64,000 bases of DNA from Avidesulfovibrio sp964369685 (GTDB taxonomy: Bacteria > Desulfobacterota > Desulfovibrionia > Desulfovibrionales > Desulfovibrionaceae): the NCBI GenBank assembly GCA_964369685.1, contig CAYJFB010000009.1:21019-85018 (forward strand). Direction: 5' to 3'. How positions within the stretch are numbered: the stretch's first letter is position 1; the number at the start of each line of letters is the position of its first letter. The position numbers were made by a program, and so were the translations under genes. Below, one piece after another: positions 54,875 through 62,254 of the stretch. Under the pieces are notes generated by a model. It did not search any database. It was not told the origin of the DNA and saw only the letters and a list, made by a program, of their open reading frames with translations.

Positions 54875-55444
54875 TTATTTTTTCCACAAACCATCTTGAT
54901 TTAAGATCAATAAAAGTCTTTGGCTGAGCAATTCGGGGACGGTTTGGATAAGGCCTATGGCTTCATCTTCGTCTATGAGCAGTTCATTTTCAGGGTACTC
55001 GGGCAGATAGGGGTGTGTTTGCGGCCCTGCCACAAAAAACAGTATGTTTGTGACGTTGTTTTGTGCCAGCCCAAGTTCCAGAGCTTGTGTCGCGGTATAT
55101 TCCGCAAGCAAACGCAGACGTAACGGCGTTGTACTTTGCAGATCCAATAAACGCAACACTGTGTCTGTCGGCGTTTCTCCTCCAAGCAGGGATCCGACGG
55201 CGGTCACATCCCACAAAACCTCATTTTCGGCAGTGTTGTTCTCTTGTTGCTTGCGGAGCACAATGTTGTTTTCCGTACGTAGAACAACAGCGATTTCTTT
55301 TTGGTATACGCTTGGTGGCAGTTCGGCAAGCAATGAGGGTTGTGCGTACAAAAGAGAACGCCCGTTTGTATCAAAAATATCAATACCGCCAACTTTTGGA
55401 GAGAGCGTATGTCTGAAATGGAAAAAAGCATCCTTGACAAACAT
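54875..55444 (-). CDS. NUDIX-like protein (degenerate)
   Basis: 189 residues. IDIFDTNGRSLLYAQ and EIAVVLRTENNIVLRKQQ followed by LWDVTAVGSLLGGETPTDTVLRLL resemble an IPP-isomerase-type NUDIX fold. The canonical NUDIX box (Gx5Ex7REUxEExGU) is not intact, so activity is doubtful. The start at 55444 overlaps the start of rimI on the opposite strand by 36 bases. GGTGAG precedes the ATG. Confidence 0.5.
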   Translation of the reverse strand: MFVKDAFFHFRHTLSPKVGGIDIFDTNGRSLLYAQPSLLAELPPSVYQKEIAVVLRTENNIVLRKQQENNTAENEVLWDVTAVGSLLGGETPTDTVLRLLDLQSTTPLRLRLLAEYTATQALELGLAQNNVTNILFFVAGPQTHPYLPEYPENELLIDEDEAIGLIQTVPELLSQRLLLILNQDGLWKK

Positions 55445-55927
55445 GACTCACCACCTTGTCAACCGGAATGTCGTGTGTTGCAGAGAACAGACAGCTCTGT
55501 CCTCGCGCTTTTGGAGCAGGCGTGTTTTTCTTTGCCCTGGAGTGAAGCGCAATATCTTTCGGCTTTTGAGCAAAAGGCTTTTGCAGGAATTGGATTGTGG
55601 GAGGGGGCGACATTGTTGGCGTATGTGACGATCTATCATGTGAGCGGTGAAATGGAAATTTTGAATGTGGCAACAGATCCCTGCCGACGGCGTGAAGGTT
55701 TTGCGCAACGCTTGTTGCAAAGTTTGTTGAAAACCGCCAAAAACAAGGCTGTAGAAACGATTTTTCTTGAAGTTCGCCCAAGCAATACCGCAGCCATTCA
55801 ACTCTATGAAAAATTGGGTTTTACGCAACAAGGCACACGGCGCGCCTATTATCCGGACACAGGTGAAGACGCCTTGATTTATACACATTGCCCACAAGGT
55901 CTCCCTTCTCTCATGGCGAAACACTAA
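55409..55927 (+). CDS. rimI: Ribosomal-protein-alanine N-acetyltransferase RimI-like (GNAT)
   Basis: 172 residues. GNAT domain with LPWSEAQYLSAF and the acetyl-CoA loop RRREGFAQRLLQSLLKTA, LEVRPSNTAAIQLYEKLGFTQQGTRRAYYP. Length and motifs fit RimI, which acetylates the N terminus of S18. ATG 55409 with GGAGAG; a later ATG at 55418 is possible. Head-to-head with the NUDIX-like gene. Confidence 0.85.
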   Translation: MSEMEKSILDKHDSPPCQPECRVLQRTDSSVLALLEQACFSLPWSEAQYLSAFEQKAFAGIGLWEGATLLAYVTIYHVSGEMEILNVATDPCRRREGFAQRLLQSLLKTAKNKAVETIFLEVRPSNTAAIQLYEKLGFTQQGTRRAYYPDTGEDALIYTHCPQGLPSLMAKH

Positions 55928-55985
55928 ACAACCGCCAGCAGCAACAATATCAATGCGACCAAAGATCTTTTCCTGTAAACACACG

Positions 55986-56174
55986 TCAGTCTTGGCAATT
56001 CATGTCAGTAAAGGCGCACGTTGTGTCTTTACTGGTGGATTCATTCATATTGATTAAACTGGGTTTTGTACCTTCTTTTTCGTTACAATTTTGGTCTGTA
56101 AAAGCGCAGGTTGTCTCTTCGGCAGAAAGGCCGTTAATGCCATTGATGTCAATAATTTCAAATTTCTTTTTCAT
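55986..56174 (-). CDS. Small peptide with duplicated TTCAFTDxNC motif, possible modified-peptide precursor
   Basis: 62 residues from ATG 56174, with AAAGGA eight bases upstream, a strong site. The first 18 residues (MKKKFEIIDINGINGLSA) look like a leader with a charged start; two copies of TTCAFTDxNC (x is Gln, then Met) follow at about 21-30 and 51-60, each preceded by an acidic residue and separated by about 20 polar residues. No signal peptide or membrane segment. The two copies differ at codon level mostly in synonymous positions. It is downstream of a dithiol protein in the same direction. No RiPP maturase is adjacent; a peptide family is not recognised. Function unknown. Confidence 0.65.
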   Translation of the reverse strand: MKKKFEIIDINGINGLSAEETTCAFTDQNCNEKEGTKPSLINMNESTSKDTTCAFTDMNCQD

Positions 56175-56293
56175 TTTTTTTCCTTTAAAATGCATTCATG
56201 ATTATCTATAAAAGCGTTACAAGGATAAAACATCTCCGACATGACACAGGCAAGAACACCATATGTATAACACAAAAAGCTTGCAACACGATG

Positions 56294-56932
56294 TTATTGG
56301 AGCAACGCACATAATGATAGAATGGTTTTACTGCCCACATGCATTTCTGTGGCATCAAGAATCAAGCTCGGTACACGTTCTAATTTGAATTGTGTCACAA
56401 TATCGGGATACAGGTTGGCATCGACCATGGCCGCAGTCACATGCGGACTGAGCAAAGCCACACGCTGACACGCAACGACCGTTGCCGAACAGTGATGACA
56501 CGCCAACGACACCAACACATGAATCGTAACATCCTTTTCCAATGAGTCAATGGCTATACGCTCATCATCCGTCAACGATTGCCCCGGCCCTGCGGCATTG
56601 TACAATGCCAAGATGAAAGCATTGATTTCTTGTCCGCCGGGGACACCGTGAAAACGAACCCCCAAATGCTCATTTTCGGCGTTGTAAAGACCGACAACCG
56701 GCAATCGGGTACTTTCAAGTTCAGTTTCAATCCGAAAATCACTCCCCACAGGCACATGACGCACATGCACGCGTGGCGATAAAGCCGCAATAGCAGTCAA
56801 AAAGGCTTTCATTTCTGCGCAACGCGGTTCATTTGGGTCGTCAACAGCGATCAAATAAATATCGCGTTCGAGCGTTATCAACACGGTTTTTATCTGCTCT
56901 TGCTCAGCAGTATCAAAGACAGGACTGTTCAT
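56294..56932 (-). CDS. Stand-alone AhpF-N-terminal-domain-like dithiol protein
   Basis: 212 residues, two thioredoxin folds in tandem as in the AhpF N-terminal domain. The second fold has the redox pair C145-C148 in VSLACHHCSATVV and the cis-Pro ERVPSLIL, closely like AhpF SLSCHNCPDVV. The FAD/NADH-binding part of AhpF is absent, so it would take electrons from a separate reductase. The first fold lacks the CxxC, as in AhpF. AAGGAG is seven bases from the ATG. Likely reductant for a peroxiredoxin (inference). Confidence 0.8.
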   Translation of the reverse strand: MNSPVFDTAEQEQIKTVLITLERDIYLIAVDDPNEPRCAEMKAFLTAIAALSPRVHVRHVPVGSDFRIETELESTRLPVVGLYNAENEHLGVRFHGVPGGQEINAFILALYNAAGPGQSLTDDERIAIDSLEKDVTIHVLVSLACHHCSATVVACQRVALLSPHVTAAMVDANLYPDIVTQFKLERVPSLILDATEMHVGSKTILSLCALLQ

Positions 56933-57288
56933 AAAAAACTCCTTATGGTCTCACTGATGCTCAGTTTTTCTGAATACACAGACAAAAAAACAACCATTTC
57001 GGTTCAGCTGTGTTTTATATTCTTCTCCGATCGGAGTGCCTTCTCTTTGATATCGCGTGTCGTCAAACACGTCTTTTGAATTCTTTGCGGTTTAGGTTGC
57101 AGCGGTTTTGCCGATGAACTCTCAGAAGAGCCTGTTTCTTCAAACCATTGCATCCCTCTGTCTTGATACAAAACGACAAGACGTTATTTGACGACACTGT
57201 CTGGGGTATACAACGTGTCATTTAATGACACTGTTTTGCATCACGCAAGACAAAAAAACGTATCGCATGACAAAAAGTTCAAACTCTA
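56933..57288. other. Intergenic region with palindrome, promoter of the dithiol-peptide cassette
   Basis: 356 bases between the chemoreceptor 3' end and the dithiol gene start. It contains the palindrome GTGTCATTTAATGACAC (57215-57231) and a second GACACTGT word at 57193, a possible operator. No open frame with a ribosome site was seen. Confidence 0.45.
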
Positions 57289-59358
57289 TTATTTTTTCAA
57301 ATTGTCAATAATGACCCTCAATTCTTGGGCTTGCGCAGAAAGCGACACCACTGCATCGGCCGCTTCAAGCATGGCATTGTTCGTGTTCATGGCAATATTA
57401 TTGATATCGTCCATGGAACCGGTCATTTCACGCACGGAAATAGATTGTTGTTCACTTGCTGCCGCAATCGCACTGACACCCGCGGCGCTGAGATCGGCCA
57501 TCTCAAGGATGTCTCGCAACGCTTCACCGCTTTGATTTGCAAGCCCCGTAGCCTCTTCAATGCGTTGCACCGCAATATCAACTTGTTTAACATTGCTTTC
57601 GGTACTGGCCTGAATTGCAGAAATCGCGTTGGCAACATCGGTCGTCGACGTGATTGTTTTTTCAGCCAGTTTGCGCACTTCATCTGCCACAACAGCAAAA
57701 CCACGCCCTGCTTCACCCGCTCTGGCCGCTTCGATCGCCGCATTCAATGCCAAAAGATTTGTTTGATCGGCTATATCTGTAATCACGCTCATGACTGTAT
57801 TGATTGATTGAGCATGTTCAGAAAGTGCGTTCATGTTATCACGTAATTTGAGCGATTCTGCTTGTACAGAGCTGATCGAATGCTTGCATTTTTCTGTAAT
57901 AGCCGCACCGGTTTTGGCTTTGATTTTTGTGTCTTCGGTTATTTGTGCACTGTTGCCTGAATTGGCTACAACCTCCATAACCGTTATATTCATCTCTTCC
58001 ATTGCACGCGAGGTTGTCGAAATCCGTTGAGCCTGATCGTTCACGCTGTTTGAAGAAAGCTCAATTTGCACAGAAAGCTCTTCAGACGCCGAGGCCACAA
58101 TATTGACCACATCTTCAAGCTGTTTTGCCGCATCAAGAAGTCCTTCACGTCTGGCTTCTTTTGCTTGTTCTGCCGCTTCATTGGCTTCGCGTTGGGCGGT
58201 TTCGGCTTGCAATACTGCGCGTGTGGCTTCGGCTGTGGCTTGTTCCGCCTCTTTGACCATCTTTGAAAGATTGGCAATCATCGTGTGTAAACCACGTACA
58301 AGTGCGCCAATCTCATCATTTTTTTGTGCCCCGATCCTCACGTGTTCTTCTTGTCTTGGCGTCAACTCAAGATTGCCCGCCGCAACATAGGTCGCAAGCT
58401 CTGATGCGTTACGCAAATGCGATGAAATCCCTCTTGTAACAAAGAAAATGATCAAACAAAGAACAACAATAATGATTGCCGCAATACCATATATCGTGTA
58501 GCTGAGTGCGTGAATGGGAGCCAATAATTCATTATTGGGAATATCAATCACCACATACCAATCGGCAGCATCAACCGTTGCATAAAAACCCGTTGATTGA
58601 ACATTTTCAAACTCAATATCGACAATACCCGATTGCGTGTTGCGCATCTTGGTTGTGTGTGCCAAATGCGCATCATTTGTACCCAGATATTGAGCTTCAT
58701 TGTCCATCACAACATTAAAGCTCTGATCATAGACATAGGCTGTCATATTCTTCGTTAGCTCAAGGTTGCCCAAGGTTGCATTATTAAATGCAGCCAAATC
58801 AAGGCGCAAAACAAAAACCCCCTCCACTTTACCGCCAACAAATATTGGAGCCGCAATAAATGCGGATAAATCGCCTGATTGCAGCGTTTTCCGAATTTCA
58901 ATACTCGGTTTGCCTGTCAAGCCTTGTCTCACCACTTCAAAATCACTCACATCAAGGCCAATCAAATTTGATACGGAATTGGCAATGGCGATGCCCTTTG
59001 TATCCACAATAAAACCAAGAGCAACATCACGGTATGTGTCACTGATGTTTTTGATAAATGAGTTTGCGCGTTTTTGAAGTTCTAACGTTCTTGCTACAGT
59101 TGGCGCTTCGTTATAGCTTTTTGTAAACTCTTGAACAGTCGACATATTTCCGTATGATTTGGTCACACCTTCGATATACATAACAATATTATTAATTTCT
59201 CGTGCCTGAACTTGCACCAGTTCCATCAACTGTTTATCGTTAATTTCTCTAAAACTGTTTGTTGCAGTCATACTTGCGACAAAAGCCAAAACACAAAGCC
59301 CCAAAACTGTTGGGGCTAAAATATATAACATCATTTTTTTCATCAGGTTTAAGCGCAT
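57289..59358 (-). CDS. Methyl-accepting chemotaxis protein with dCache-type sensor
   Basis: 689 residues from ATG 59358. Membrane segments near 10-30 and 300-320 flank a periplasmic dCache-like domain (about 35-295; DVALGFIVDTKGIAIANS and GVFVLRLDLAAF). HAMP follows, then an unusual long Ala/Glu/Gln-rich coiled coil (AEQATAEATRAVLQAETAQREANEAA, about 370-410, partially shown), and the MCP signalling domain with DITNLLALNAAIEAARAGE-type hairpin (IADQTNLLALNAAIEAAR). The ligand is unknown. AAAGGAG lies 11 bases upstream. Confidence 0.92.
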   Translation of the reverse strand: MRLNLMKKMMLYILAPTVLGLCVLAFVASMTATNSFREINDKQLMELVQVQAREINNIVMYIEGVTKSYGNMSTVQEFTKSYNEAPTVARTLELQKRANSFIKNISDTYRDVALGFIVDTKGIAIANSVSNLIGLDVSDFEVVRQGLTGKPSIEIRKTLQSGDLSAFIAAPIFVGGKVEGVFVLRLDLAAFNNATLGNLELTKNMTAYVYDQSFNVVMDNEAQYLGTNDAHLAHTTKMRNTQSGIVDIEFENVQSTGFYATVDAADWYVVIDIPNNELLAPIHALSYTIYGIAAIIIVVLCLIIFFVTRGISSHLRNASELATYVAAGNLELTPRQEEHVRIGAQKNDEIGALVRGLHTMIANLSKMVKEAEQATAEATRAVLQAETAQREANEAAEQAKEARREGLLDAAKQLEDVVNIVASASEELSVQIELSSNSVNDQAQRISTTSRAMEEMNITVMEVVANSGNSAQITEDTKIKAKTGAAITEKCKHSISSVQAESLKLRDNMNALSEHAQSINTVMSVITDIADQTNLLALNAAIEAARAGEAGRGFAVVADEVRKLAEKTITSTTDVANAISAIQASTESNVKQVDIAVQRIEEATGLANQSGEALRDILEMADLSAAGVSAIAAASEQQSISVREMTGSMDDINNIAMNTNNAMLEAADAVVSLSAQAQELRVIIDNLKK

Positions 59359-59646
59359 ATGAAATAAAACTCCTTTTATGTTTATTTTTTTATTCATTGC
59401 ATAGATGAAAAGAGTTGTAAACGTATGCAAAAGCATAACAGAAAAGCTGTAATACAGTTTTTCTGTTATTATTGATCAAAGAAAACCGCTCATAGCGTCT
59501 TGGCAACACAGACTTTGCAAGACCTCCAAAAGCGGTTTTATTCCAATGGCAAAGAACACGTTTTGCGTTTGTCCTCAGGCCTTGGCATGACATATACATC
59601 TATTGAACACACTGTGTGTTGTATGTCGTAAGATTTTTGTAAAAAA

Positions 59647-59922
59647 TTAATTGACGGCGTCTTTCAAAGTTTTTCCGGGTGTAAATTTGACAACATTACA
59701 GGCCGGTATATCAATTTCTTCACCTGTACGGGGGTTGCGCCCTTTTCGTGCTGCGCGTTCGGAGACTTTAAATGTGCCGAAACCGGTCATGGTGATGGTT
59801 TGCCCGTCTGTTAAGGCTTCTGTCAGGACGGCAAGGGTAGAATCCAAAACAGCCTCAGTTTTGGATTTGGTAGCCAAACCGGCTTTGGCGTGAATTTTTT
59901 CAAGAAGTTCCGCTTTTGTCAT
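59647..59922 (-). CDS. HU-family DNA-binding protein
   Basis: Histone-like DNA-bending protein of 91 residues, from ATG 59922 (GGAG seven bases upstream). MTKAELLEKIHAKAGL, the arm motif GRNPRTGEEIDIPA, and the ending VVKFTPGKTLKDAVN are typical HU. Single-gene unit; no terminator was recognised. The following gap to the pseudouridine synthase is about 400 bases of AT-rich sequence. Confidence 0.96.
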   Translation of the reverse strand: MTKAELLEKIHAKAGLATKSKTEAVLDSTLAVLTEALTDGQTITMTGFGTFKVSERAARKGRNPRTGEEIDIPACNVVKFTPGKTLKDAVN

Positions 59923-60318
59923 TGCTTTTGCTCCAACGTTGAAGATGCATGGAAAACACATTACACTTTAAGGTTTTGCAAAATATGCACGCTTTGTCAA
60001 TGCCAAAAAACTGTTTTATAGAGTACGAAAGAGCTTTTCTAAAAAAGGCATTTATATACAAAATCATTTCGTTATCGTTTTGCATGTTGCGAAAAGGCCT
60101 TTATAGAATGTAAAAAGAGAGACAACAGAAGGCATTGTCTTCATGTGTTGTCGTTTTTTGTTTCAATAATGTCATCGAAAATACAATATATATATTCAAT
60201 CAGGAACGATGCGCAAGTTTTGATGGCGTGCAGATAGATATAACCGACATAAAAAACTCTTCAAGCGAACACAGAACAAACAAAACGGTATTTGTGACGA
60301 TATGCGCTCTGAGTCGCA
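59923..60318. other. AT-rich intergenic region, nothing recognised
   Basis: 396 bases between HU and the RluA-type gene, both leftward. It contains the HU promoter and the 3' end of the pseudouridine synthase transcript; a plus-strand frame at 60135-60584 is antisense and has no motif. Confidence 0.4.
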
Positions 60319-61299
60319 TCAAGCATCACCTGCGGTGTTGTGTCTGCCTTGGAGAACGTCTACATCTTGTGACAACACACGCCATTCTCCGTCCCATGTC
60401 GGCAAGGCAACAAAGCATTGTTGTTCAATACGGAGTCGCCATGCGTGTAAAAAAAATCTTTCATCATTGGTTGCACTCTTTTTATGTAACGGTTTTGCAC
60501 CGTATTTGGTATCACCTGCAAGGGGGTGTCCCAATGCTGCCAGCTGGGCACGGATTTGATGTGTGCGTCCTGTGTGGAGTGTGAGATGAAGCAGGCTGTA
60601 ATTTGACGAACGACGTAATAAGGACACGGTGACAGACGCTTCTTTGCCTGTGGTTGCCGAGTCGTACATTTTTTCGTAACCGCGAGTGTTGGTTTGTTTT
60701 TGTAAGCGGGTTTCAAAACGTTGTGGCTCTGTGGGATGCCAATAGCCGGTGCACCACGCCAAATATTCTTTACATATGCCCTCTCGTTGTGCAAACAGGT
60801 CAGAAAAACGACGTAACGCCCGATAACTCTTGGCAACAAGCAAAAGTCCCGATGTGTCGCGATCTAAACGATGTACAGGTGTTGGAGCAAACGGTGCGGA
60901 GGCAAAGGCTGCGTGTAATCGTGTGGTCAAGCTATCTGTGTGACCTGTTCCGGGATGGGTTGGCAAGCCTCTCGGTTTGAGTAAAACCAAGCAATTTTCA
61001 TCTTCATAGACTATTTTGGGAAGTGATAAAAACGGCGAATCCGTTTCTTTCTCAGATAGCGGTGTTATTTGTTGGCGTGTTATAGTTTTTGCGGCTGTTT
61101 CAAGCTCAACAAAAGGCGGTACACGCACAACGTCATCAACCGCAACACGATCAAACGCTTTACGCCGTGCACCGTTCACACGCACTTGCCCCGTACGTAT
61201 CCAACGGTGCAATTCGCTGTGAGAACGATGCAGACGGCGTGCCAAGAACTGTAAAAGTTTTTGATCGGCTTCACTGGGTGTCACAAGAAATGTCGGCAT
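60319..61299 (-). CDS. RluA-family pseudouridine synthase (RluC/RluD-like)
   Basis: 326 residues. S4 RNA-binding domain at the N terminus (RRLHRSHSELHRWIRTGQVRVNG), the catalytic motif VHRLDRDTSGLLLVAKS with the nucleophilic Asp, and TGRTHQIRAQLAALGHPLAGD. Modifies 23S rRNA or similar; which RluA paralogue cannot be set. The gap to thiD is eight bases. Confidence 0.93.
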   Translation of the reverse strand: MPTFLVTPSEADQKLLQFLARRLHRSHSELHRWIRTGQVRVNGARRKAFDRVAVDDVVRVPPFVELETAAKTITRQQITPLSEKETDSPFLSLPKIVYEDENCLVLLKPRGLPTHPGTGHTDSLTTRLHAAFASAPFAPTPVHRLDRDTSGLLLVAKSYRALRRFSDLFAQREGICKEYLAWCTGYWHPTEPQRFETRLQKQTNTRGYEKMYDSATTGKEASVTVSLLRRSSNYSLLHLTLHTGRTHQIRAQLAALGHPLAGDTKYGAKPLHKKSATNDERFFLHAWRLRIEQQCFVALPTWDGEWRVLSQDVDVLQGRHNTAGDA

Positions 61300-61307
61300 A
61301 AATACGT

Positions 61308-62150
61308 TTACGCCTCTTCAACCTGCACACGCCCCGCAGCCGCATGGTTGACAGGCCCCGTGCCCAGCCCGGGGGTGTAGGAATGTTTTAAGCAAACATG
61401 TAAGTAGTGTTGCGCCGAAACGATCGCTTCCCGCAACGGTTTTCCTAAACCGATAAAGGTTGCAATCGCTGCAGAAAGGGTACATCCCGTACCGTGATTG
61501 TTGGATGTGTGCACACGAGCTTGCGGCAACGCCTCCAACGGTTGATCGGGTTGTGCCAACCAATCGACAAGGAATTCTTTGTTATTAAAGGTGGTTGTTG
61601 CCATATCGTCATCAAAGTGTCCTCCTTTGATGAGTACCGCACGAGCGCCCATTTCCAACAGCACTTTACTTGCTTTTTCCAGATCGGCTTTGCTGTTGAT
61701 GGCAATACCCGAGAGCAATTCAGCTTCGGGACGATTGGGTGTCAACAAATCGGCAAACGGTACAATTTGCCAACGGAGTGCATTCACCGCATCTTCGCGC
61801 AGCAATCGATCGCCTGATTGGCTGACACAGACAGGATCAACCACTAAAGGAAAACTGCGTTGTTGTAGGCCTTGGTACACCGCTTCAATAATCGGCGCAG
61901 AAAAAAGCATGCCTGTTTTAGCACACGCGATAGGAAAGCCGTCTTTAACCGTCTGTAACTGCAGCGCAACGAATCCGGGATCGGGCGCATGAATGCCCGA
62001 AACACCCAAACCGTTTTGAGCCGTCAAGGCGGTGATGACACTCATGCCATAGCCGCCAAGCATGGTGATGGTCTTCAAATCGGCCTGAATACCGGCGCCG
62101 CCGCCGGAGTCTGAACCTGCAATACTTAAAATACATGGTGGTGTCGGCAT
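61308..62150 (-). CDS. thiD: Hydroxymethylpyrimidine/phosphomethylpyrimidine kinase
   Basis: Phosphorylates HMP and HMP-P in thiamine synthesis. 280 residues from ATG 62150. CILSIAGSDSGGGAGIQADLKT at the start, VVDPVCVSQSGDRLL, LTPNRPEAELLSG, and HGTGCTLSAAIATFIGLG (the ribokinase-type anion hole and base). No thiE or THI riboswitch is adjacent. Frame is open to 62231 but without a ribosome site. Confidence 0.95.
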   Translation of the reverse strand: MPTPPCILSIAGSDSGGGAGIQADLKTITMLGGYGMSVITALTAQNGLGVSGIHAPDPGFVALQLQTVKDGFPIACAKTGMLFSAPIIEAVYQGLQQRSFPLVVDPVCVSQSGDRLLREDAVNALRWQIVPFADLLTPNRPEAELLSGIAINSKADLEKASKVLLEMGARAVLIKGGHFDDDMATTTFNNKEFLVDWLAQPDQPLEALPQARVHTSNNHGTGCTLSAAIATFIGLGKPLREAIVSAQHYLHVCLKHSYTPGLGTGPVNHAAAGRVQVEEA

Positions 62151-62254
62151 AAGCAATCTCACTGATTCTTGTGTTTCATTATAAAAATTCTTATATTTTA
62201 TCACAAAAGCGTTGAGAAGATGCCCTCTCAACGCTTTTGGTTTTTCATATTTTT

